DNA of 64,000 nucleotides from Oreohelix idahoensis (lineage: Eukaryota; Mollusca; Gastropoda; Stylommatophora; Oreohelicidae): assembly GCA_024509875.1 (NCBI GenBank), contig JAMPIV010000590.1:62001-126000 (forward strand), given 5' to 3'. Positions 22,546 through 36,600 of this stretch are shown one piece after another; positions within the stretch are counted from its first letter, which is position 1; each line of letters begins with the position of its first letter. The position numbers were made by a program, and so were the translations under genes. Below the pieces are notes generated by a model, which searched no databases, was not told the origin of the DNA, and was given only the letters and a program-made list of their open reading frames with translations.

Positions 22546-23714
22546 ATCTTGTGGCTTTGTCCTTTCACTGCGTTTGTATATTATATTCATATTTTACTTG
22601 TTAACTTTTCTGAAAGTAAATCTGAAAGTTTGTCTCAAACATTTTTAAAAACCTGAAAAAAACAACAAAATGTAATGAATGAACACAGTAAATGTAATAG
22701 AAATAAAAATATAAATATATCAGCAAATATGCCAACCTTATTTTATTAGCAGTAATGCATCCATTTTAGAGACAGATTTTTCTCATTAGTCTGTAACCTG
22801 CACACATATGCATAAATATGCGGGGGGGGGGGAGGGAGAGAAGAGAAAGAGAAGGGGGGTGGAAAGAGTTGTTTCAAACATTTTCACCACCTTTTTTCGT
22901 CTGGCAAAGAAACGCAACTGCTTTCGATACCAAAAATGATAGTCGATACCCCGTATCCAGTATGGCCACATCTAGTGCCATTCCACCAGCCGAATTCGTG
23001 CCGGGTTTCTCAGCTTTTGATGAACCGGTGGCTTCCATCTGCCTGCCCAGTAATGGATCATTTGACAAATTCTGAAATATTATTGTTTCCCTCAAAGTCT
23101 GAGCGGCCTCGCAAGGCTCTCGATTTATGACTGTCCCCAGCCTCTATCTCGGCGAACAGAACACTGAATTACTCGCCCATTCCCAGCCTTGTTTATTGCT
23201 CCTCCTCTGTCGCGTGAGATGAGCAGTGGTTAAAACAGTGAGAGCTGGGGACCCGAGGCCGGAGATGCCTCTAGTTACACTTCTCGATTGTCGAGGGAAA
23301 TATCGCCAGATTTTAATAATAATGTTACACTTGAGTCCGGCTCTGGAAATGAAATATGTTTCTCCAATCGCCCTCTTCATTGGCTCGTATTTGGATCAGA
23401 TTTATTTTATCGACGATATTTTAGCCCTTGCACTCTTCAGACTCCTCTAGGAGATCAACGGTTATCTCTCTTTACTTGTAGAGTTTCAATGGCATCAACA
23501 GGATTGCTTCGTCAGCCTTTGGATTTGAAGTTCAGTTTAGTTCAGTTTGTCCTTCAGCTTGCTTCCAAGAGAGTAGCGGGAGGATGTACATTTGTGCGGA
23601 TAGTTCTTTGTACCAACAGAGTTTTCAGAGTTATACTGAGACACAAAAATAAAGGTTATATGAAGGAAGTAATCACAGAATATGCAATATTTCTAGAGAG
23701 CAAAATGCAAAGGT
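22546..23714. other. Non-coding, one weak minus-strand exon candidate
   Basis: A G run lies at about 22821-22830. Minus strand 23074-22950 has an acceptor-like end and reads NLSNDPLLGRQMEATG, but the donor is poor and the opposite strand is equally open, so it is not called. Confidence 0.3.
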
Positions 23715-23945
23715 TGTTTCATAGCAGATATTGTCATAGGGGAGTGAAGTGTTAGAGCTTTCACTATAATATATCCAGCTTCGAGAGATGGGGGGACCAG
23801 TTCCCTTCCACGCTGCCATTTCCTTCCCTAACTTACGACCAGAGGCAGGTACACATTTACAGATGGGTATACTGAAACGTGATGCCACCCGTGTTTTGAA
23901 CCCGGCTCCTTCGTCGCTCTAACCCTTCTGTTAATCGGACTTTCT
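23715..23945 (-). mobile_element. tRNA-derived SINE, family A (minus strand)
   Basis: Contains CATAGGGGAGTGAAGTGTTAG, GGGGGGACCAGTTCCCTTCC, TTTACAGATGGGTATACTG, GTTTTGAACCCGG (B box on the minus strand) and CTAACCCTTCTGTTAATCGG. These are the family features in minus orientation. Confidence 0.75.
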
Positions 23946-24489
23946 AAAAGGCAAAACAATAAAGCAAGTGATAAAGTTTACCTATCTTAAATGGATTGTA
24001 CCGTCCGATACAGTGGCGGTGTTCTGGGTATAGGCAAGCTAGGCTTCCCAATAGCGTACAATAGAGTTGCTTGCTTACTGATGGCTGCGTTATCATGCTC
24101 ATTACTGAAAATATTTGATGCTTTGATGGAGATGGTGACCCTATCTAGTAAAACTGTTGCCATAGAAACCACCGAAGTAAGATCATGAATATGCTTAGTA
24201 AAGGCTTCTTGGAAACAATGCTGCAGTCTTTTCTCTATGCTCTGTAAGGAGCGCATGAGTTAGTGCAGGCTCTAAAAGAACAACTACAGTAATGGCTCCA
24301 GGGATCGACAAGGAGAAAGGAGAAGAACAAGAACAGGAGAAAGAAGAAGCTTGGCTTTTGTCTAGCGTCTCGTGCTTGTAGTGGACCTCGCGCACAAATA
24401 TGTGCTTGTCGATACCACATGAATGTATTTAAAAGTGGACTCGCCAGGTCACGTTTACCTAGGGCCTCGCACACTTAACTAGGGACTTA

Positions 24490-24726
24490 AAGATCACGGT
24501 AGTCCCATTGCAAATACTGCCGTAAGGGGGGGGGGTGAAATGATAGAGACTTCACCATACTAGGTCCAGCGTAGAGAGGTGGGGTGATCAGTTCCCTTCC
24601 CTAACTGAAATAGCAGAGTCAGGTACCCATTTACAGCTGGGTAGACTGGAGCGTGTCGGTACCGTGATTCGAACCCAGCAACTTTCACGCGAGAGACCAG
24701 CGCTCTAATCACTCTGTCAATCGGAC
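24490..24726 (-). mobile_element. tRNA-derived SINE, family A (minus strand), best head
   Basis: The minus strand starts GTCCGATTGACAGAGTGATT, then AGAGCGCTGGTCTCTCGCG and GCTGGGTTCGAATCACGG, with clear A and B boxes. The body follows: GACACGCTCCAGTCTACCCA, GGGTACCTGACTCTGCTA, ending near TACGGCAGTATTTGC. It defines the family head. Confidence 0.85.
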
Positions 24727-25050
24727 ACTCACGATGTAATGTACATCTTGTATTACTTTATGTGTGCGAGACATGGACAATAAATAAAAATATATAGATG
24801 AAAACAAATTGCAGACAGCGGAGAATCAGTTCTTTAGTTGGATGCAACAAATATCTTGAGCTGTCAGAAAATCAAATAAGAATGTCCTCAAGGAAACAGA
24901 AGAAATTAGTCATTTAATCAGCACGATTACGAGTTGTAGTCTACATGTTTTTAGATATGGCAATAGAAGAAAAAAATTGGGAAATCTGATAACTGGTAAA
25001 TTCAACTGAAAGAGATGAAGTGGTAGACACAGACATAAACACAAAGATAG

Positions 25051-25197
<147 letters not shown>

Positions 25198-25205
25198 TGC
25201 ATTAA

Positions 25206-25478
25206 TTTTTTTTTTCTAACCAGCGGCACTCGAGCTTTCCAGCCCTTTTGGCCCAAAGACATGTCATTGCGAGGCTGGGGGGTCAGTGGACATTCCTTCC
25301 AACCCGGTCAGGAGCTTCGCTCCTTCCCATCCACAGGGGGTTTATGTGCAGGAGCCGTTCAGGTTATTCAGTCAAATTCCCGGTCGTAAACATTCCTTCA
25401 AACGCTGACGCCCGGGCTTGAACCTTGAAAACCTGGTCGACAGTACAACGTTGTAGCCATTACACCAGCGCGGCTCCC
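25206..25478 (-). mobile_element. tRNA-derived SINE, family E (minus strand), with A tail
   Basis: The minus strand begins GGGAGCCGCGCTGGTGTAAT and GGCTACAACG (A box) and has GGTTCAAGCCCGG (B box). A body with the hairpin AGGAGCGAAGCTCCT follows, then GACCGGGTTGGAAGG, and it ends in an A run (plus-strand T run at 25206-25215). The structure is that of a complete tRNA-derived SINE. Confidence 0.8.
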
Positions 25479-26508
25479 AATGCATTAATAAAGTGGCCAT
25501 ACCGAATGAGAGGAGATTGAAAAATTGAAAACATAGTTGATTCAAGGCAACAGAGATCGTACGAAATGGAGATACATGATCGCTAACGCCTGTCAGCAGT
25601 GCACTCGATGACACACGTGTTCATTGACAATCAATAGATCATACTTCCTTGGGGAAATGCAAAAGCTTTATACACATCTTTCTTGGGCGTGTTGAGAACA
25701 GGGAAAGGATGGCGATGATGATGATAGTGATGATGACGACGAAAATCATTCTGACTATGTTGATGGTGGTGGTGATGATGATGATAACGATGATTATGAC
25801 GTACTAATCGCAGTTGTTTTAATCGCACTAATTTTTTGTCTTCACAATTTACGTTACGATTTTTTTGCCTTCACAGACCAAACTATGTAACAACTTGTCT
25901 CCAACATGTAAGTTATCATACAAGAACAAACAGATCAAAAAAAAAAAAAAAACGAACATATTTAGAATTGAAACAAAAAAAAACATAAAAGTAGCAATAA
26001 TAAGAAAAGTGGTCCGATAAATGGCATGTGTGGAGGGTCCATATCCTTAAACTCTCATAAATTTCTTTCAGGTGTCATTAGAGCTTTTTTTTTCATCATC
26101 CTTGATCTGCAGAGATGGATCGAAGTTCTGGAAACCATTACCACTATGGGGCTATTATGTGTAATGTTCTCAAATGGTAATGAGCAATTTCTCCCATTTG
26201 GATGTCCCTGAGAAACATCTTGGACCCAGCCAGAAAAAAAAAATATGGCGATTGAAATGCAGGCAAATGGACGTAGGGTAGAGTATTTTTTGACAGGTTT
26301 GCCGATATTTGGGAGAGAGCAAGAATGTGTAAAGTGGGGAAATGATCCGTCATAAGTGTCTGAGAATGAACAAAGTGTTGGAGGATTGTCAGATGCATGT
26401 TTTTTTTTTAAATTTATTTTGAGGCAACGTTGAATAATGGCGAGATATCTAATAGACAAAGATACGAACATTTGTAAGCATAGGTGTGCATGTGTGTGTG
26501 TATATATT
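25479..26508. other. Non-coding; GAT-rich simple sequence
   Basis: Contains an interrupted (GAT)n-like tract at about 25710-25795 and A runs near 25938 and 25975. No gene was seen. Confidence 0.4.
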
Positions 26509-27186
26509 CAGTCAATACTCGCTATTCGCGTGATAGCGGATTCGCTCATTCGCGCGAGATAAAGTGTAACCCATTTTGTGCTATTCGCAGGCGCCTCCCG
26601 AGTATTCGCGGCCATGAGCGGGTAGGCAAAAAATGTTGCGTCGCAGATGGGGTCCAGCTAGGAGAGGCTGCCTCCTTGTTCTCGCGGCTTTCGTTGTGTT
26701 TACACGTGTCTTTGTAGAGCATCTTTTCATCCACGTTTTCTGTATTTCTTAATTTTAAGTGTTTTCTTTCCATGTTTTCAATTTTCTTTATTTTAAATGT
26801 TCTGTGTAAATGTTTTTAATGTTTGTTTTCCAGGGATTTTGTAATAATGTGTGTGTGTATGTGTGTTTGCATGTGGATGTGTGAATGAGTAGTGACAGTG
26901 TGAGTGAATGGGTTGAGTGAGTGAGTACACCAAAACATTGTACATACTGTACTATTACTAAGATAACAGTTTCTAAAATACATTTATAAAATCACAGTAT
27001 AATAAATCTGCTGTTTTTTTTTACAAGAAGGTTACATGAAACGATGAATTTATGGTGTTCGAGAACAAAGTGTAAAGTGATCAGGGTCCTGCAGGAAATT
27101 AACCCCATTTTCCCCATAATCACAGATTTCCATATTCAAGTGGTTTCAAGGAACCTAACCCCCGCGAATAGCGAGGATTGAGAGTG
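26509..27186. mobile_element. Probable pogo/Tigger-like element, non-autonomous
   Basis: The left end CAGTCAATACTCGCTATTCG and the right end (complement CTCTCAATCCTCGCTATTCG, then CGGGGGTTAGGTTCC) form inverted termini of the Tigger style. No transposase is readable between them. TA duplications are not clear and the right boundary is approximate. Confidence 0.5.
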
Positions 27187-27192
27187 CGTGTT

Positions 27193-27225
<33 letters not shown>

Positions 27226-27404
27226 TCTTCTTCTTTGATCCTTAGCCGCTGACTATCAAAGCAGTCAGTGGCCATCACGCCTGGTGGTATCTTGTAGGGG
27301 AGCAACAAATTGCTTCCACGTTGCTCGGTCGGCAGCCATCCTTCGTGCAGTGCCCCAGCTCTGGTTTAGCCTTTGTATCTCGGCCTCCCCAGTTTTCCTT
27401 TACA

Positions 27405-29900
<2,496 letters not shown>

Positions 29901-29910
29901 AAAATGGAAA

Positions 29911-30072
29911 ATGATGATGATGATGATGATGATGATGATGGTGATGATGATGGTGATGATGATAATGGTAATGATGATGATAGACATGATTATGGTGATG
30001 ATGATAATGATGGTGATGATGATGGTGAGGATGATAGTGATGGTGATGATGATAGTGATGATGATGATGATG
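29911..30072. repeat. (GAT)n microsatellite, interrupted
   Basis: GATGATGGTGAT-type trinucleotide repeat of about 160 bp. The predicted Asp- or Met-rich ORFs through it are artefacts. Confidence 0.95.
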
Positions 30073-30867
30073 GCTCTCACTCTTTTTCGTTGCATCCTTT
30101 TTATGAGCCGCAACCTGTCCAACCTAGACACTGGGTCCGTCAATTATATTACGGCGTATGTTCAAACATTAAAGACCTAGCAGTGAATAATAAGTATGAG
30201 ATGGCTCTCAATTATAATTTATTGTTTGTTTATTTGTTTATACGTTTTATATTCACCGCTGGTTTGAAAAAAAAGTCAATAATGGTAGTGAAACCCTAGG
30301 GCTGTTCTGCTGAGCCAAGCAACAAGCAAGGCTTCCACCCCTTTGATATTAAGGATCATTTTATTTGCACACGGAAAACTCCATCAGTGCTCCGATCTCC
30401 TCTCTTAGATCACACAAGGAGGATCTCAGCACAGTGCACGAACTCCGTAGCACCGACAAGGATCCCAATGTGTGTATACAGGAATCACACATCCTATATA
30501 GATGTTTGTGTTGGGTAGGCTTCCTGATTTTTAAATTTTCCCCAGGGCGGCGGCCGTATGGCCTACTCTTTACGATTTCTAACTGCCGAGGGACTTTTAA
30601 CGTGCCCTACTTGCACACGGGATTTCCTATTTTTTAGTCTATCCGAGCAGGCTAGGCATCAGATCTAACTACCCAGGAGATTCAGGATTGGGGGGGAGGG
30701 GGGGGGAAAGGAGGGATGACATCATTAGGAACCACTGGTTGAGAACAAAATGTCCATCAATTATATTCCCTGGACTGGGAACGAACTCGGTACCTTTAGA
30801 ATTACAGACGGACGCCATGCTTCCTAGCACTCAGACCCCACAGTAAGGTTGTGTTATTGCCTTAATG
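30073..30867. other. Non-coding; G runs
   Basis: Contains G-rich runs at about 30690-30709 and a CCACTGGTTGAGAAC piece (30731) resembling a hAT end. No gene was seen. Confidence 0.3.
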
Positions 30868-32260
30868 CAGCGGTTTTCAACCTGTGCGCCGCGGCGCTCC
30901 GGGGCGGTATGACTGACGGTCAGGGGCGCCGTGGATGGGCTTGGATTTTTTTCGTATTTAGCTGTAAAGAAAACACAGAGCTGTGGGAAATTTCATTTTT
31001 GGTGTTTGTCAACCTGCGTGACCCCGGAGAAATTTCACTTTTGATGTTGGCCAGCCTTTGAAGTCCCGCACCCCCGACCCGCCTATCAACTTTCCGCGCA
31101 TTCTCCTCGCGCGACCATAGTAGGTAACACGGTGATTTTCTGTTTTCAAACGTTTTTGATTGTGTTGTGAGTTTGATATAAACTATGGAAAGATTTTCTA
31201 ATTTGGCAAGTGTTAGTAAAAAGCGAGAACTTGTTGAGGATGACAAGGAAAGTGATATAATGAGGAAAGGAAACGTAAGCATAGAAAAGACGACGAAGGT
31301 TACTTAGATTTTGGTTTCACGTGCACTCTTGTGAACAATGAAGAGCGTCCACAGTGTGTTTTGTGTATCAAAGTACTCTCTGTCGAATGTTTGCTGTCTA
31401 GCACATTGAAGCGCCATTTAGAAAGTGTTCATTAGAATGACGTGGGCAAACCAAGAGAATATTTCTCTAGAAAGCTGAGTCAAATGAAAGAACAAAAATC
31501 AGCATTTTCTAAGCAGGCGACAATCTCGAATAAAGCTCTTCTAGCGTCCTACAAGGTAGCATACCGGGTAGCAAAATGTAAGAAACCCCATACGATTGCA
31601 GAAGAACTCGTTTCATCGTGTGCTATTGATATGGTGTCCATTATGGTTGGAGAGTCCGTGGGAAACCAGCTTTTGCCCATTCCTTTGTCGGACAGTACAA
31701 TTATTGACAAAGTTTCGGCCTTAAAAAAGAAGCTTCTTCTTTGGAAGAGAAAAATCAACGAAGGAGGAGAAATGGACTACTTCCCAGGTTTGCAGCAGCT
31801 CATTACAGACAATGAAATATATTTTAGTGCAGATATTGTTTCTATAATTCAAGGACACTTATCTCAACTAAGTGTTCATTTTGAAAAATACTTTCCTGAA
31901 AACTGTGACAGGTTTCAGTGGGTTCAAAATCCCTTCACTAGTGATGCTCCTTCGGACTTCAGTACTGCAGAAGAGGAAGAACTGATAGAACTTTCATCAG
32001 ACTCTTCACAACAAGCGAAGTTTCCATCCATGGCATTGACACAATTTTGGTATTCAGTAAAACAGGAGTTCCAAAGCTTGAGCAAGAGAATACTGAAGAT
32101 ATTCATTCCCATTGCAACCTCCTATCTATGCGAAGCTGAGTTTTCAGCAGTGGCTGTCATAAAAACCAAGTTCAGATCAAGACTTGATGTGGAGAAGGAA
32201 ATGAGGGTATGTAGCAAAATATGCGAGAATAAACGCTCAATTCAGTAAGATTTGGGCATA
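30868..32260 (+). mobile_element. hAT transposon remnant (3' end not found)
   Basis: The left terminus CAGCGGTTTTCAACCTGTGC followed by GCCGCGGCGC is typical of hAT (Charlie/Buster-like) ends. A broken BED-finger transposase follows on the same strand. I could not find the matching right inverted repeat or the 8-bp duplication, so the right limit is the end of the coding relic. Confidence 0.65.
31185..32248 (+). pseudogene. hAT transposase with BED zinc finger (ZBED/SCAND3-like), broken
   Basis: An N-terminal start (MERFSNLASVSKKRELVEDD) is frameshifted near 31262 into a frame with a BED finger (CVLC then HLESVH, C-x2-C and H-x4-H). An in-frame TAG at 31433-31435 precedes a 268-codon open part (31442-32248) with SKQATISNKALLASY and YRVAKCKKPHTIAEEL. 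An internal deletion then joins that part to the C-terminal region (IATSYLCEAEFSA, the hAT dimerisation segment). The family match is to domesticated and transposon-borne ZBED5-like proteins, from memory. Most of the catalytic core is missing. Confidence 0.75.
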
Positions 32261-33619
32261 AAACGATAATAAATACATTTTCCCGAATGTGTCTGACGGT
32301 TGGCCTCTTCGACGCCAGCAGGCTGCTTTTTGTACAGTGCTAAGCCTATAGAACGATTTCACGGAAAAAGTCTGACACGCTTTAGTTTCGTTTTCGAGAA
32401 ACACTACTAATAGTTAATTTTTGCCCAATCTGCTGCATACACTTTGTAGTCTAGCCTTACAATTAACTATTGGCGGAAGCATGCCGCAATATAGCTATCT
32501 GAAGTAACACTTTCTGTCAACTTTGTAGCAAAATCAGTAGTAATCCTTACATTTTTTGGTAGTATTACACGATACAATGCTAACTAGTAACGCAAATTAT
32601 TAACCCGCCCCGTCTACACCCCGCTTCGCTGACACAGTCTGCAACGCATATATTCACACTGCGGAAAAGCCAGCCAAGGCATAACCACGCAGACAGTTTT
32701 ATTTCCTCTTAGTGGTAGCATTTCTGATGTAACTAAAACAAGTAGTTATTTGAAAAATACATGCTCGCAAGATGAAGGAGAGGAAAGATGGCGGACTTGT
32801 GTAAAATTTTAGTTGACGATAGACGATGACAAAAATTGGAAATTTTAAACCATTATGAAGTTCCCCATAAGAATTATATGGTAGTATGACGTAGAGTTAG
32901 CTGAGTAAGAATGTACTTTAAATAATATGATAGTCCCAGTATTAGAGAAGTTATTGAAGAAATACTAATATCTAAGAACACACGACCAGACACACTGGCG
33001 TTCCTGCTCATGTTTTTTTGGTAACGTTAGGGGGGACGCGAGCTGGAAAAAGAGGCAGGGAGGTACATTCAAATTCGCTTGGGGTGAACAGAGTATGAAT
33101 GGGAAAGGGGAACGGTAGGAGAAATGTAATCCTAAACGTAATATCTTTTTGTATTGGGCATGACTAGAGCAGACTGGCCAATCGACCATTAGTTATTCAA
33201 AATTATTTTGGGTTTTTCATTCAAACTGCATTTGAATTCAAGTAGTAGAACGTTACGATTGGCTAGTGCTGGTAGATATTAGCAAAAGGCTTTGACTATT
33301 CATTGCCAGTTGAACGAATATTTGTATACCATATTACGACTGAATAACAGCTCTGTCGAGAGGCGGGAGGCGTTTGTGTAGAAACGTTAAATAAAGAAAT
33401 AAATTCACAGGCTGTGCAAGTTCGGAGGAAGCTGACGGCACCATTTCTTCATCAAAATACAGCGTCATTTGTTTTTTATACCCTTCTTGATTGTGAGGGT
33501 CTATGTATCCTGTTCCGGCTGGTGAGACACAGGTCAGCGTCCTGCTCGATTTGCTTATCTACGCTCCATACATTTCTCAACCTGAATGAATATGATTACT
33601 CGAATAATCTACAGTAAGT
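32261..33619. other. Non-coding
   Basis: No supported feature. A short minus-strand ORF at 32965-33189 has no recognisable domain. Confidence 0.3.
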
Positions 33620-36600
33620 AGCTTGGGCGAGTGTTACGAACTCGACCAATTTCACTGAAAAAACTCAGAGGCTAGTGAAGGAGTGGTGCTACAACTTGGT
33701 AGTGACAGGTGACGAGTCTAATACATATGGGGCTAGCATCTATGAACATTTTCTTGCTATCTATAAGAACGCCAAATCCAAACTCCATGAGGTTCAAGGT
33801 TGCCAACTCCAACTACTTCTATGTTGTCGTAATACCACCAAGTAAGTAGACCCAGCTTTGGCGAGTGTTGAGATACCATAGAGGGTGTGTCTTTCCATTT
33901 GCGAACTACCCCATTAGAATTATCTTACGAGATGGATTTTGGGATGGAAACTTTCCCTAGGAGGTGATAAGAGGCTAAAACAAATCTGGGTGTCAAGTCT
34001 GCTGACATTGTTCTTTGTGAACTCGAAGACATTACAGCAGTGCATATTTACTGGGGGTCGTTGGTCATTTTAGAAGCTAACAGCAGCATAGATACCGCTC
34101 ATAATAGCCTAGGGGGAGGGGAGGTCAACCGTTTAGATAAATTACTTTCGGGAACTAGGTTTTTAATATTACATCTACACCCTACAAGCACTTGCACCAC
34201 CAAACAACCAAGTTGGAAAGACCAATACATCACCATCAATATCAGCCATGGGACCTAGGACAATTTTTTGTATCTCTGGGGTTTTTGGGTCAATTTGAAA
34301 TACAACCATTATTTTTAATACTGGTTCGGGATGGGTCTGTAACAAACTATCCTTAGTCCTTTAAGTTCAAAGAACCACTGTCTCCCACAAGGTATAGAAG
34401 TAGTGAGAGCATCCAGAACCAAATATTAAATTGCCACCAACTAGACACTAGGTTTTCAATTACCCCACAGTCATTTCAACTCGCAGACACATCCACACAA
34501 CAAGACAGTCAACCACTCCCGTACGCAGACCCAGAAGTCTCCCGTACCGATTTAGGGGGGGGGGGGGGGGGGAGGTTGGGGTGGTAACGGTGATCTGCAA
34601 CTATGCACCCACCCCCGCACGAGTAAACATACTTTAGAAGTCCTCGCTAGTTATAGCCACATTTTGGGCTTTAATTAAGACCCTTATAAGTGCTTGATGT
34701 GGTGTTTACCATTCATTTCATAAGCATTCATCCACACCCTAGACATTCTAGTACGACCGATACCACCATACACAGAGCCATAAGAGTGACCGTGTGAGAC
34801 CTCATTTTTGAGTGTAATGAGAATGGTTACCCCTGGTGTGCATCATAAATTCAGCTACCGATCATCTATCATCCAGCAATCTATAAGTCAGAAGGCCTAG
34901 ATTTGCTATGACACTTCAAATCGTTATACTCACAAAGCACTCGGGGGGGGGGCCTCTGTAACACATTCCAAGATAGGATAACGTCATCATAACCTCCTAT
35001 TCACAAATCAACTTATGCTACAGGTAAGACCTCAAGCAAGCGTCATACTTGGTGCCAAGATTTGACATAACGCTGTGTAACATACATGTTGCAAGACTCA
35101 AGTTTTCACAGGGGGGGGGGGGGACCGAAGGTGCAACACCGGTACTTTATTTCATCATCGTACAGTTTTTTGATCGGTCAGGAGTGGTAGTCATTGGACA
35201 AAACTTGGGGGGGGGGGGGGGGAGGGGGGTACTAAGTTTTTTTGTTATGGAGATTGAATATGAGTCAGTGAAGACCAATCCGCGAGTGGGATCAACGAAC
35301 TACAAAAAATCCATAGAACAAGACTAAACTCCTAAATTATAATCATAGTTGCACTGTTTACATCTTCTATTTTTATAGTTAAGGGCCTTTTCAAACGTGC
35401 AACTTTGTGGTTATTAATTTTTTCTTGTACGTGTAATTTTTTAACAGATTGTCCTCAATTGCATTTATTGTATAAAATTACATTGTTTAAAACAGCCTTT
35501 CCAAAGCTCTCCATGCTCAAACTAAAATGTATAGGTATAAATTGTCCCGTAACATCGATGAAGCTTTTTACCAGTCATATCCCCAAAGCGGGAGGCCGCC
35601 AACCGAGTATTGACATGTTGGTTGGTCAGGGGTGCAATCAGGACCCAACTCTTTTAGGGTCGTATTATATCAAATAAGACTATAACGAAGATAAAAAAAC
35701 ACGCAACTAGTAAAATAACAAGAATCCAAAGTGGCCAAAAAAAACCAAGTGCAAGTAGGAAACGATTGGTAATTGGTAAAACATAAATTGGATAGATTTG
35801 TGAATAGGAGGGGGGATAGGGCACAGGCAGCAGGGAAAGTATTGTGTATAACAAAAAAGAGATAAAATAAAAAAAGATGGAGGCTGCTTTTTTCTGTCAT
35901 AATACTTTTACATATCTCCGCCTGCGACAACCCCATTATACACATACCCAAACCTAACTGACTGTATGCTTCTTTCACTAAACCAAACGGTACTGTCCAT
36001 CCACACAGGACCCAATTACTGCGCTTCATATTTCTTTTTTACAACCACCTTATCAAACAACACATTTACAGTTCAGAGAATCGCTCACCCCTTTTCACAC
36101 AACCCGAAAGCGCCACCCCCAAGTACCCGCCCCCCGACAACAATTAACATCTTGAATGGCCAATTTCTCATTTAAAATTGTCTCTCTCTACAATGGAGCT
36201 AAGTTGTTCTACCCAAAAGTTTAACAACAAATCTTACAAAAACCGGCAAAATGATATCCAAACTCACGCCCAAGCTATTAAGTTAAGCGCCAGAGCACTG
36301 AGAATAAAGACACTCGTCACTACCATAAGTGACAGGGGGTTATGGATTGTTGACTAATATGTACTAGGAATGTGCGGTACTTTTAGATAGTTTTTTATCA
36401 GCTCAATGCATAGGTAAAGTATAGGGAACTTCGTATTGGTACTGTGAAGGTTTTTGTTTATTAGACCTGATTTCGGTTAGTGTTCTTGGTATACGTAACT
36501 TTTTGTTGGAGCCTTCAATAATATCATTAGTACTAAGCAAAAAAACTCAAAAACAGAACATAAGAGAACTAACATGTCCTTTCGCTCCAACGCTCACTCA

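Noticed and set aside
22950..23075. Minus-strand exon reading NLSNDPLLGRQMEATG
   Set aside because: The donor site is poor, the acceptor tract is weak and the other strand is also open. There is no phase partner.
23987..24256. 89-codon minus-strand ORF (SLQSIEKRLQHCFQEAF)
   Set aside because: A stop precedes the only good donor, and no domain or partner exon was found.
24490..24726. True tRNA gene on the minus strand
   Set aside because: Only the A and B boxes are tRNA-like. The sequence continues into the repeated SINE body and no cloverleaf acceptor stem is seen.
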